64,000 nucleotides of DNA from Lunularia cruciata (lineage: Eukaryota; Streptophyta; Marchantiopsida; Lunulariales; Lunulariaceae): assembly GCA_948567375.1 (NCBI GenBank), contig OX419758.1:20403001-20467000 (forward strand), read 5' to 3'. The position numbers and the translations under genes were made by a program. Below are positions 32,370-44,439 of the stretch, one piece after another (the first letter of the stretch is position 1; the number at the start of each line of letters is the position of its first letter). The notes below the pieces were generated by a model that had not been told where the DNA came from, ran no database searches, and was given only the letters and a program-made list of their open reading frames with translations.

Positions 32370-35310
32370 ATCCTTGAACACTAAGTTCTTGTAAACTGCT
32401 TACACAGCATCAGTTCCGATGCAAATTAAATGTAGATTAAATCCACCTGGGGTAATGCAACACCACTTTTCAGACTCTCGCCTAGACGAAGAGGATATCT
32501 TTGTTAATATTTTATGTCATTCTTCACATTTCTACACAAGTGTATCATTGGGTTTAGTTTTTTATTATCTCCATGGTTATCTCTGTCTACATACTCCGTA
32601 TTCTAGGTTTCAGATTTTATTTTGTTTGCAAAACTTATTGCTTCGAGTCTAGTGCCTCTTGGTGTTACATATATATTCGGGGTTTAGCCCCATGTTTCCT
32701 CTTTTGTCTCTCCCTTGTACGGCTTGATGGGGTCTTCCCATCCTTCACTTTTCCTCTGCGGTCGCCTTTTTCTCTATATTTGGTATATCTCATTTCTTCG
32801 TTCTATGAGTGTTAGACCTCTTGTGTCTGTCCCCTTGCTATTGGAAATATATTTCTTTGTTTAGTCTCCGGTACCATTTGCTTACATCTATGACATTAAT
32901 TATCTCCTTTTTTATCCTCAAATAATTTGCTATCTCCACTCTTAGGGGTGGTAGTCAGTTTTAATAGTCATTGTTTGCATTCGAGCATCTTTGGATTTTC
33001 ATCCTGACTAGATGGTTTTATAGGTGGATATTTCCACTACATTCAATATCATTTCTACTACAGTTTTATTTATACTCTTTGCTCAACAAGGGATCAGGTT
33101 CATTGATTGATTGATTTAATTTGTCTGTATATTCTATAGTTGATGACATAAATACCCCTTTGTTGTATAACCACCATACAACCATTATGAGACCACACAC
33201 AATTGGCATCTACCAAGTGTACATGCAAAGGAGATCCTCTATGGGGAACCTCTTTTGGCATAGTTCATTACACAAGTTTAAAAGAGGTTATAATTGCTTT
33301 TCCATCATGTAACTATTCCTCTTAGATTATACACACATCTTATACCCTTTGGAGGATGTGGTTTGCATCATGAAGTCTTTCACACTCAGCTTAGAAATCT
33401 TGGATTTCCAAGTCCAAACTTGTAAATGCAAATATATGGAATCCATGTGCAGTACTCATTCCCTTTGACTTTCCACTAGGGTTCTAGTTCTTGGTCGGAG
33501 GTGTAAGGCTGTTGGGACCTCAACTCAAGATGGAAAGTTATTTCAGCTGTTCATTTCCAAGACTTTGTTTTAGGCCACTGCACATGCTCACTTACTCCAT
33601 ATGTTAAGGAACACTCAAGTGGCCTACTACATTCTAGCACATTGCTATCTCTCTCAAGCCTCTTATCTAGCTTGCATGCACCTCCTACAAAGCAACCTTT
33701 ATTAGTACATGGGCCATGGTGACTCCCTCGTAGCTGACAGGTTCTTACTCTAGAGTTGTCTTTTTTTGTTGGCACTTATCACAATAGTGGATTTAGGTAC
33801 CTACAACTTCCAAGTACATATACGGTTAGCATGTGACCTTTTGCCAAGCTTGGTATGCACACCTCTCCTAGCATATGCAGTAATATTACTAGATTCCAAG
33901 AAGATTCAAAGAGATATAAGTGAGCATATGCACACCAACACACTTACTATCATCCTCACTAACATGCCATTCTCATATAAAGTTAGGATTCTTTCTTGTA
34001 GAGAAAAGGCTCTAGAGCTTGGCTCCATGCCTCCCATTTGATACAGGATTTCCACTTCAAGTTGAGAAGTTCTCCGTTGCACTCCACCTGAATCCATATC
34101 TCCCACATCTAGCTCTACTAGGGCCTCTTGATCAATGTGCATGCAACTCCACATATCACACATATAATATATATATAAAAAAAATTTATGATGTGAAATA
34201 GGTGGAGTTCATGATGCCATTCATGACACAATGGCTCAGCTCCTCTGAGCTACATGTTCCACAATACCAATAAAGCTATGGTTGGACCTACCACAATCAT
34301 CTCCATGCCAGGTGTGAGCAGATATTATCACATTCACAATTGGAGTACTATATTTGATGTGATGGTTGCAAACCCTTATGAGCATAAATACTAGCACAAG
34401 TTTTCATTCAGGCAGAGTAGCAACTACCATTGCAGATTGGGGAAAGGAGGATCACTGTGCATTATTTCTCTCCTCTAATATCTTTGTTCCTCAAGTTGTT
34501 GAGATTGTTGACACCTGCATAAACACTTTGACTGATGTTTAGAGAAGCAATAGAAGGTTCATTGCAAAAGAGAGGGGCGCTATTTGTCTCTTAAACCATG
34601 CTCACTTCCTACTTTTGACATAGAGTTTTGGTCACCTTACAACATTCTCAAGCTATGGAATTTCATGGACAAGCAACTTCAAGAGGTGTGCTCGTTATGT
34701 CTAGTGCACTCCACTCACTTACCAAATATATTATTAGAGTACCTATTTCATATTGTTCAATATTATATTTATTTGTTGCTTATTGTAATTGGATATATTA
34801 CCCTTCCCTTGCATTGCCTTCAGGGTCTTGATTTTGCTTTGCTTATCCATTTTTTTGTTTCATTGGGCTCTATGCTCTTTACCCTTGTACTCCCTATGCT
34901 GTATAAAGATTGTTGCCACTGCTTCAAATTTACATCACTTGATAATACTGTTTTGCCATTATTAAACCTCAAATTCCACTAGTATTGTGCATGTCTATTT
35001 ACTATGCACAGTTATTCTTTACTCCAATGGGGAAAATAATTAAAAGCTAATTTGAACTGAAAAATCTATTCATTCATGTAAAACTCCACTCTCTCTTATC
35101 TGATATTGAGTTCATTATACAGATCGTGATCAAATCTTCCTGACTATGACAAAATATAAAAAGCATGGATATTAAAAATTTATTCATGATTAAATTTTGA
35201 GCAAATAAGGGTATTTTTATCTTCCCTCACAAAAATCACGGATTAAATTTGGCTTAATTTTTTTTTTTAGACTAATTGTTTGTTCATTTTCCTCATGACC
35301 CATATGAATG
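32370..35310. other. Unrecognised region
   Basis: No transposon domain, RNA gene or convincing exon recognised. Several open stretches of 60-130 codons exist (for example 34584-34982 plus), but they are hydrophobic, T-rich and without motifs. I do not call them genes. Confidence 0.5.
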
Positions 35311-36330
35311 AATATACTTGACAGTACGGTAGTCTACTTTACAATGCGCACGAAAGAAAATTTTCTTTTCTCCGTGTGAGATCAAATTTGGTATACATAT
35401 GCATCATCTGAAGCTTTAAAATAAGAAGATTATCAGTGCAATTGTAATCAGGAAATTGTCAATAGCTGTAAAATTAATTTAAGTTTTATTTTAATAGTTA
35501 AATATATCTAATTTTAATTAATCAATAATTAAATGAAGCAAGTCCACCCCACGCGGCCACAAACAACCTCCTCCACTCTCCACGCACCGCTCCCTTTTCT
35601 CTATGTAAAAGTTATATTGTCGTGTAAATCTAGATGGTTTCAAAGCTTCATTAAATGATGACATTATTTTTTGAAAATATAGTTGTTCCCAGATGGTTTC
35701 GTTCCCAGATGGGTTCGTTCCCAGGCATAAGAGCATAGGCATACTATTTGGATGAACATGCCATGAATTTAAACATAATATTATTTAAGAGTTGAGTCCC
35801 AAAATCTAACGACAATATTATGTGATGTGGATCGTATAATCTATAATTTGTTAAGTTCGATGGGTGATTGGTTGAGGTATAGGATTAACTTCTGTGCACA
35901 GTCCACTCCTTCGGATTTTTGTAAACCGCATCTTCCGTCAATAATATATAGAGCCTTCTAGTTAAGTCTTTACTTTAAAGTTCAAAATGGTGTGTTGATC
36001 ATTCATAAAACATAACAATACCAATGTAGATTGAAAAAAAATCCTTTTAAGTTGTTAGAATTTTAAGTCCTTCATAGCTTCGATAAAAGATGCTTCTTGG
36101 TACAAGCTGAATCGATTGCACGAAGAAGTGGGCCTTGGGATTAACGCCAGGAAAAGTCAAATGACTCCGCAGAGAAGCTCGACGTGAGAGAACAAAAGTA
36201 TTGCTAAACAAAAGTATTCTCACGGAATTGTATTGCTACACGAACTTCCGTAAAAGCTACTTGTATACAAATAATAAAGAGATAAATTTTACCGAGAGGA
36301 GGCTGCTGCACGTGAAAGCAAGAAGGATGT
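35310..36330. other. Region with retained CG dinucleotides, possible gene-proximal DNA
   Basis: Moderately CG-retaining patches (for example 35550-35590 and 36090-36260) and a TATA-like word (aatatatagag) near 35942. A 15-16-bp unit (CGTTCCCAGATGGGTT type) is repeated about 2.5 times at 35690-35726. No coding region recognised. Confidence 0.3.
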
Positions 36331-36815
36331 GAGGACCCATCAAGAAAAGACAAATAGGGCAAAATGAGACTAAGCTCCAATAGTATTTGCAAGTGGAATC
36401 TGCCCACTGTACCAAGATTATTGCAGCTATGCAAGTAATATGGTCTACAACAATGGGAATATCCAAAGAAGCACCACCTAGTGTGATTGCTTTCCTATAG
36501 ATTGCATCAGCTAATGCTCTCTATAGAGCAATGGACACACCGTCTAAAATATAAGGTGAAATATGAGAGTGATAGTGATACCCCTTGACATCTCAAATGA
36601 TATGCCCTTGCAAATTCCTTGACAAAGGTGTCAAATGTTGTATTCATTACTCCATATAACTCCAAGGCTAGAGGAATAAATAGGTGACCTCATTGCATAC
36701 TCCTATACTTGGAGACCTTGCCTGCTACCTCTCCGCTTGCCACCCATATCAAAGGATGGATGATCACTCCCTCCAACACCGCATCACGTGTAGTGTCCAT
36801 AAATGGTGCTCCCAT
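36330..36815. other. Unrecognised spacer before CCR-4
   Basis: No gene or known repeat seen. Similarity to CCR-1 begins only at about 36816. Confidence 0.5.
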
Positions 36816-38516
36816 TTCTTCAAAATTTACTTTTATTGATCATATCAAGCTCAACAACAAGGAACAACTAGGAATGATGTAATTACTCTAAGAAGTGCCT
36901 CAAAGAAAGAGGTACTTGCAAGAATGTGTTAAGAAGCAAGGAGATGTAGTACTCAAAGTGATGTAGGATAATCTCAAGTAATTGGAGGATAAGAAGCACT
37001 CGGAGAAGTGTAAGATGACCTCAAGTGCTTGAGGATGGGATAAAACCCAGAGTGTTATGGAACCATTTGAAGTGCTTGCAAGTGATGGAATTCCTGGAGT
37101 GCTGACAAGTGAGTTGTACAAGCTCAAGTGCTGAGTGGCACCTTTGGTACTCAAACTTTAGTGCTGTCACAATTTGAATGTATTGCCAAGGACCATTACA
37201 CTCAAGATAACCATTGGAACTTGGCGGGCAAGCATGTTATAGGAGAGAGTGATTAGAGACAAATCTCTAGCACAAAGGACAGCAACTCCTCACCAAGGAC
37301 AACATGCAAAGGCCTTTGCCTACATAATAGTGAGTGCTTACCTACTCTCTAACTGCCAGAGTGCTGAAGAATGACCAAGAAATTGGAGTACAAATTGATA
37401 TGTCTGGCTAGCAGCTGCACTTTTCACAAAATCATTTGCCTGCTTAGCTGATTGAGTAATGTCCTACACTTTTTTGGAAAGAAGTGGGTTATTCAGAGTC
37501 ATTTTGAGAGTGGGGCTCAACATAATTTTAGGTACTTGAAGTGAAGTGACTTGGAAGTTTTGGGTACTTAGTGTAGTGTCTTAGGCAAGGTTTAGCACTA
37601 TTACTTGTGTTGGAGCAATGGTGGTCACTCCAAAAGCTTACAGGAAGGCACTTGAGGACATCCTTAGATTCCATATTATCAACAAATAGGCAGTGTGTTG
37701 TAGAACGGATGTGATTAGGAGCAAGCATATAGGATTCCTACTCTAGAATTGGGAGTTGTCAGATTTCCTCATGATCCATGAGATGAGAGGCAAACAAGAG
37801 AAAATTTCAGGGGGAATGAGAGGTAACCCACTAAACTGGATGAAAGATTGTTGGAGAATAATACTTGGCCTAGATCCTGGAGTTGAAGGAGCAATGAAAA
37901 TAAACAATAAATTTGCAAACAATGAACTTACTCCCAAAGTCAAGAGCCATTCCAATAATAAATGTTAAAGAACAATGGATTGAGTGTGACCCACTACAAG
38001 GATCTTGCACAAAGAGCTATTATAGAAGTAGTTAAAAAACCTTTTCACATAGAAAAGAAACACCCACTTGACCAATGACCTGGTAGTATTCTTTGATCAC
38101 ACTACTCAAGAGAGCTATTAGATTGGGGAAGAATGTTTGATAGACAATGCAAGCTCATGCATCAAGATTTTGAGGACAAAGGAGGTGCCACCTACATTGC
38201 TCCTTTTGCTCTTCATGACTACATGGAGACCAAATTGCTAACCAAGGAGGACAGGAAGAGATTCCATATGCCTTTCCATCTTGTAATTTATTTTAAAGCA
38301 CAACCTGAAGGACATACCTAGATTGCTAAATATTGGCTAGCCAATGCAAAAGTTTTGAGACACACAAGTTGGTACTTGTAGATGAAGAACTGGCCTTGTA
38401 AAAGGCTCCAAAGAGGAAGAATACCACACCAAAGAAGCTAGTCCTTCCAACAAAGAAGTCCAATGCCAATGCTCAGGTTGTTGAAATGTCCTCTTTAGAA
38501 GATGAGGCTGAGGATA

Positions 38517-39249
38517 TGTAATTTTTTGAGAATAGTAGAGAGATGCAAAAGAGAAAACACAAGTTTCACACTTAAAATCCCCATGCCCCAAAGGAGCACC
38601 TTCTCTTTATTATCTAGTCAAAGAAGATATAGTCTCCAAGGAAGCTCCACCTTTGGATTAGCTACATGGATGGGTGACCTGTCAGCAAGTTCCACCCTTA
38701 GATTAGTTGCTTGGATGAGTGAGATGTTGGTCCTTGTCCTATCTGGCTGGTCAAATAGGTTTTGACCGGAGGGAATCTTTAGGGAATCTTCTTGTAGGAA
38801 TTTCAAAATCACGTGGGGAGATACCATTGGAAAGCTCTCATTGAGACAAACCTTTAGGGACTTAGGGGTAAGGGAGGGGCATTTTCATATGTTTGAGGCC
38901 TAATTCATTCATTTAGGCCTCCAAAATTGCCATTAAAGTTTTTAGGCATATTTCTATTTCTTTCCTCTTAGTAGAAGTACTCTTTTGGTGATACCATTAT
39001 CTGATCTACTTAGTCCATCATGTGTAACATCCTTCAAGATGTTGTCAAACCAAATTTCACCTCTAGATCATATGTCTAGCTATTGGTTCTAAGGTTTCCA
39101 AGCATATTACGATTTCTACCCTATTTGTAGAAGTAATATTTTTGTGATACCTCTATTTTATATATTTAGAATACCATGTATAACATCCTTCCATATGTTA
39201 CCAAACCAAATTTCACCTCTAGATCATATGTCTAGCTATTAGTATTATA
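38517..39249 (-). repeat. Solo LTR 1, chromovirus family 1
   Basis: 733-bp LTR starting TGTAATTTTTTGAG and ending AGTATTATA, similar along its length to the CV-A LTRs, with no internal region. Flanked by GGATA (38512-38516) and GGACA (39250-39254), a 5-bp target duplication with one later change. The CCR-1 empty site is at 1838-1834 (GGACA on the minus strand). Formed by LTR-LTR recombination of a full element. Confidence 0.92.
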
Positions 39250-39601
39250 GGACACTAAAGTGGATGAAGATGATGAAGAAGAGGAGTAAGGATCCTGCAC
39301 TCTTCATGGATAGACCCAGCTTTAGGAAACAAGGATGAAGGAGAAGAAACCTAAGAAGATGCACAATTTGCTCCAAATATGCAAGAGGAAGATATGAATG
39401 AGTGCCCTACAGATGAAGAAGAGCACTTGATGGAAGGAGCGGTAGTGCCAAAGCAGGCACCACTAAGTTTGGTTGTGGAAGATGAAGAAGCCGCATTATA
39501 GACCCAAGATCAAGTTGAGTGCTCAAAGGACCAAGAAATTTGGTCTGAAAAGGAGAATGAGAGCAAGTCATGCACAAAAGAAGAAGATTGCATCACCAAT
39601 C

Positions 39602-40340
39602 TGTAATACCAAGAGCTAGCCATATGATCTAGATGTGAAATTTGGTTTGGTAACATCTAGAATGATGTTATACATGATGGTCAAAATAGATAAGATAGAA
39701 GTATCACCAAAAGAGTACTTGTACTAATAGGGCAGAAACCAAAATAGACTTGAGAACCTTAGAACCAATAGCTAGACATATGATTTAAAGGTGAGAATTG
39801 GTTTGGTAACATCTGGAAGGATGTTACACATGATGGACTAAAAAGATCAGAAAGAGGCATCACCAAAAGGGGACTTCTACTAATAGAGTAGGAACCGAAA
39901 TATGCCTGAAATCTGTGAAGGCAATTTCGGAGGCCTAAACGGATGAATTAGGCCTAAAAATGTGCAGATTCCCTCCCCCAATAGAGGAAAGGCTGGCCTT
40001 CCCTCCCCCTTGCTTTGTCTCATTGAGAGCTTTCCAACGGTACCTTACTCATGTGATTTTGAGATTCCTATAGGAAGATTCCCTAAAAGATTCCATCCGG
40101 TCAAAGCTTGTTTGACCAACCAGATAGGACCTAGACCAGACATGTCACCCACCCAAGTAAGTAATCCAAGGGTGGAGCTTGCTGACATGTCACCTATCTG
40201 TGCCCCTAATCCTATGGTGGAGCTTCCTTGGAGGAGATCTTCTTTGTCTATATAATAAAGAGAAGGTGCTCCTTTGGGGCATCGAATGTTTGAGTGTGCA
40301 ATCTGTGTTTTCTCTCTTCTCTTGTCCTCGGAGTATTACA
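39602..40340 (+). repeat. Solo LTR 2, chromovirus family 1, opposite orientation
   Basis: 739 bp, TGTAATACCAAGAGC...GGAGTATTACA: the reverse complement of the CV-A/B/D LTRs, so the parent element faced the plus strand. A perfect CAATC target duplication lies at 39597-39601 and 40341-40345. The CTATATAATAAAG TATA box is intact near 40249-40261. The corresponding empty site lies in CCR-1 near 1493-1498. Confidence 0.94.
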
Positions 40341-41352
40341 CAATCACGTAGAAGACAAGAAGGAGATTAACAATGTAACTGATTTTCCAAAGGCTGCACT
40401 TGAAGTGCAAGAGGCACCAACAAGTTCCAAGTCAATGTTGGTGCAAGAAGGATCAAGCTTTATCATTCATTTGGTTGGCACTGCATTGCAATTGATAGTG
40501 GTGTTGCTACTCCAGTACCAAGCCAAGTGCCATGATATGGTAGATTACACCACTTTGATCAAAAATATGCTTAAGCAAGTTTACACTTAGAAGGCCAAAG
40601 AAGACATGGTGAACTACAAAGTAATGAAGGCCAAAGACCTATACAAGGCAAAGGCCACCTTGCTACAACAGAACCATGAACTCAAGAGGAGACGTGCTAC
40701 AACAAAGATCATGAGACCACCATGCAATATAAGGTCAAAAGGGATTGGAAGGCACTTTGCCTTGAGGTTGATTAGTTTAAGAAGGAAGCCAAAGATCAAT
40801 TTCACAACAACTGCCAAGATTTGGAAAGCACTTGGAGTGATCTAAGAGGACTTTAAGAGCACTTGGAGAAACATGATTGGATAGTGAACTTGGAGATGCA
40901 AATGCAAGAGTATTGAAAACAAGAATAAAAAAAAATTGGAATGTCTCATCAAGGAGCTAGAAGAAGAGAGAGTCAAGCATGCAAGAATTCTCCAAGTGCT
41001 TGAAGAGCAGAAGGCCAAATGGAACATTCAAACAAAGAAGATTGAAGAGGACCAGCTGAAGGCATTGCAACAACTAGAGGAGATCCAAGCCTTGTTCATA
41101 GAGATGCTATAGGAAGGAGTAGTGCATGCCTTGCAAACCAAATGCCATGAACTAAAGATGTAGGTCCAATTCTAACAAAACTAGGCCTATGAAAAGAACA
41201 AATGAATATCTTGTCCTTGCATTTGAAGGAGCACTTGAACAAGAAGTTTAATAAAGTGTGCTAGACCTTCTTATTGGAGATAGCTAGGTATTAAGCATAG
41301 ACAAACCAGTTAGTTAGATATATGAGAGATGAATGTAGTCCTTCAATAGTTC

Positions 41353-41357
41353 CAGCC
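41353..41357. repeat. Target-site duplication of CV-B, left copy (CAGCC)
   Basis: CAGCC before the left LTR; repeated at 52722-52726 after the right LTR, 11.4 kb away. Confidence 0.92.
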
Positions 41358-41951
41358 TGTAATACTCCAAGGACAAGAGAACTCTACAAGAGAGAAAACA
41401 CAAGTTTCACACTCAATACTCAGATGCCCCAAAGGAGCACTTGCTCTTTATTGTATAGCAAAGAGGAACCCCTCCAAAGAAGCTCCACCCTTGGATCAGA
41501 TACATGGATTGGTGACATGTAAGTGAGCTCCACCCTAACATTAGTCTCTTGGACAGGTGACATGTCAGTCCTTGTCCTATCTATTTGGTCAAATAGGTTT
41601 GACTAGAGAGAATCTTCTTGTAGGAAGCTCAGAATCATGTGGGTGAGGTACCATTGGACAGCTCTCAATGAGATGAAACATGGGAGAGAGGAGGAGGAAG
41701 GAGATAGAGGGAGGGGGGAAGAAGGAAAGCCTTTTGATCTAGAGGGGGTGGGGATTTTTTTCATTTTTGAGGCTTAATTCATCTATTTAGGTCTTCAAAA
41801 TAGGCTACTTTTGACTTTTGCTCTATTAGTAGAAGTACTCTTTTGGTGATGCCTCTATCTAATATAGTTAGAACATCATAAAAAAAATCCTTCTAGATGT
41901 TACCAAGCCAATTTTTACCTCTAGATAATATATCTAGCTATTGGTATTACA
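41358..41951 (-). repeat. CV-B 3' LTR
   Basis: 594 bp, TGTAATACTCC...GGTATTACA. It has only one copy of the ~150-bp U3 unit that is tandemly duplicated in the CV-A and CV-D LTRs, which explains its shorter length. Confidence 0.93.
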
Positions 41952-42905
41952 AACCTATTCCCTTTTAAGTTGCAATGTCATTGTTGTGAAATTGTGCTCA
42001 AAAGATTGAACTAACACCGGTGCATTGGTCAAGTTGGTTGTTGCCTCATATAGTGGATACCCTACCCTTTCCAATGTACAAGATATTCCACATGTGGATG
42101 GTGAGTACCACAAATGCATTTCTAGAGAATGTGTTTGACTTCATATCCCTTTGTGTAATCAATGAGGTTTTAGCAAGGTCAACTTTCTTGGATGAAAGAG
42201 AAGTGGGGCGGTCAAGGTGCATATCTACATAATAAGGAAAAATGAAATACGGGATGGATCTTTATGTGTGGTAGTAGCTTGAGGTGATAGACCACTACGC
42301 CAATTTCATGAAGAATAGAGAAAGGTCCAATAAATCAATGTCTAAGCTTATGAGGGCCAACTAACTTGAGGTTGGTGGTTGACAACCAAACTTGATCTCC
42401 CACATTGAGCTCCATGTGTTGGTGGTGTGCATCTGCATACGACTTTTGCTAATTTTGGGTGATCTACAATTGATGCTTGGCATTCTCCACCTGTTGGAGT
42501 CTAGACACATAAGTGTTAACCGTGTCAACCTTTGTAGCCATCAAATGGACCTTCATCAAGCTTGAAGGTGTGAAAGGATGCTCTCCATACATGAAGAAGA
42601 ATGGTGTGACTTGTGTGGAGGCATTCACAAAATTTTTGTAAGAAAATTTCACAAATGGGAGTAAGGTGTTCCACCTCTCTTGCTCATCCAAAGTAAAGCC
42701 CCAAGTATTTCCTCAATAGTGCAATTCTCTCTCTTTGTTTGTCCAATGGTCTATGGATGGTAAACTATATACATGGCCAATTTGGTCTTGAAGAACCCAA
42801 AGAGTGTTCTCCAAAATAAACTAGTGAATTGAGTACCTCTATCTATGATGAGTACTCAAGATAAGCCATGATGGGAGAAGACTACATCTAAGTACAATTG
42901 ATTTT
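41952..42905 (-). pseudogene. CV-B chromodomain and truncated integrase
   Basis: Next to the PPT, the minus strand encodes chromodomain remnants (VEYLVHWKG). Then comes the IN C-terminal part (42691-42464: MDEQERWNTLLPFVKFSYKN, STQVTPFFFMYGEHPF). Near 42765-42740 is YHP-stop-TIGQTKREN, where the third catalytic Glu reads Lys. At about 42903 the sequence jumps to RNase H-side sequence: compared with CV-A, roughly 460 bases (IN zinc finger and first catalytic Asp) are deleted. Cannot encode an active integrase. Confidence 0.82.
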
Positions 42906-42929
42906 TGTATTACCAAGAATCCTTGGCCA

Positions 42930-44400
42930 AAATTCAGGATTCATCTTGAAGTCAAGATGAATCCTGAAGTCAAGATGAATCTACCAAATTGTTTACCATT
43001 GACATCTGGGTGAATGCATTTGCAAGTTGCTTCTTGACTTCCACATATCTGATTGTCATGTTGAATTGTTGTCTCTACTTTGCCCACCAAATCTATCAAC
43101 AAGAAATATTTTTTTGTATCTTGAGGTAGACTATAGGTTTGTGGTCTATCTCTACCACAAATGCCTTCACACCTAGATAGTGCTTCCAATGCTTGGTTGC
43201 AAGGAAAATGGCTAGCTCTTCTCGTTCAATGGTGTGATAGTTGCATTTTACCAATAACAACTTATGAGAAAAATTTGCAACTGAGTGCCATCCATCCTAC
43301 CACTCTTGTTGTAGGATTGCTTCTATTGCTACAATTGATGCATCCATAGCCATCTTGATTGGACATTTTGGGTCATACTATTTCAATATTGGTTCCTGTA
43401 ATGCATCTTTCAACTCCTAAAAGGCCAATTCTTATGCGGTTCCCCATATCCACTTCTTCTGCTTGCCCAATAGTGCTATTAGAGGCTATGTATTCACACC
43501 GAAGTCCTTGAAAAATCAATTATAAAACCCTCATCAATTGCAAGAAACTCTTGAGTTGAGTCTGATCTTTTGGAGCACCCCATTTTTGAATGACATCTAT
43601 TTTTTCTGTTAGCACTTGGATACCTTCTGCACTTCCTCTATGCCCTAAGTAGTCTAATTCAGATTTGCCAAACTTGCACTTTGAGACTTTGGCATACAAT
43701 TGATTCTATCACAAAATCTGGAGGACTTCTTGTAGATGTTGCTTGTGCTCTATCATTCTCTTATTGTAGACTAAGATGTCATCAAGGAAGATGATAATAG
43801 ATTTATCCAAGTATGGAAAAAATATGTAATTCATCAAACTCATGAAAGTGGTTGGAGCATTGGTGAGGCCAAACGGCATCACCAAGTACTTAAAGTGACC
43901 ATACCTTGTTTGAAAGGCTATTTTTTGTATGTCTTTTCTACAATCCTAATTTGGTTGTAACCGCTCTATAGATCAAGTTTGGTGAAGGGCCTTGCTCCAT
44001 TGAGTTGATCAAACAAGTCATCCATGCAACGTAATGGATATTTGTTCACCATTGTTGATTTAGTCCTCAATAGTCAATATACATGTGCATATTTCCGTCC
44101 TTCTTCTTCACAAACAATATAGGAGCCCCATATGGTGATATACTAGGTTGGATAAACCCCTTCTATAACATATCCTTGATTTGAGCCTTAGATTCTTCCA
44201 ACTCATGTGGTGATAGTTGATATGGGCCTTACAAGGAGGTGTCTTCCCAAGAAATGTCTCAATTTTATGATTTACTATACTTTTTGGTGGTAAACCTATG
44301 GGTAATCCATCCAAAAAGATATCTTGGAACTTATTGACCACATTTTTCAAATTTTCAAGAATTATTCCATTGTATTATGCATTCTGGACTTCTCTTATTA
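42930..44400 (-). pseudogene. CV-B RT and RNase H relic
   Basis: The minus strand has an RT/protease linker (44350-44108: MKNVVNKFQDIFLDGLPIGL, PPKSIVNHKIETFLGKTPPC) and RT remnants with frameshifts down to about 43560. The catalytic box near 43800-43780 reads [11 protein letters not shown]-like. The connection and RNase H lie at 43500-42990. A short direct repeat (TGAAGTCAAGATGAATC twice) occurs at about 42936-42970. Strongly mutated. Confidence 0.82.
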
Positions 44401-44439
44401 ACCCTATGAAACATCTATTTGCCTTACCCATAGATGTGG

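Larger units (their letters stand above)
37618..41300 (+). pseudogene. CCR conserved protein, copy 4, broken and interrupted
   Basis: ATG at 37618 (MVVTPKAYRKALEDILRFHI), aligned to CCR-1. Then CCRTDVIRSKH; MIHEMRGKQEKISGGMRGNP and GAMKINNKF at 37756-37968; DYMETKLLTKEDRKRFHM at 38211-38270; a lysine-rich segment near 38400-38470; and an acidic DEAED/DTKVDEDDEEEE stretch that is split by solo LTR 1. After solo LTR 2 come FIIHLVGTALQLI and a coiled coil with KAKDLYKAKATLLQQN (40626-40680). Stops are frequent; the TAG at 40588-40590 is at the same codon as in CCR-1. Function unknown. Confidence 0.6.

Noticed and set aside
34584-34982. 132-codon plus-strand frame with hydrophobic stretches
   Set aside because: No signal peptide logic, conserved motif, promoter or homology recognised; T-rich DNA easily gives Leu/Phe/Ile runs.
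38517-40340. Solo LTRs 1 and 2 as the two LTRs of one element
   Set aside because: They face opposite directions, have different target duplications, and the DNA between is CCR-4 sequence.
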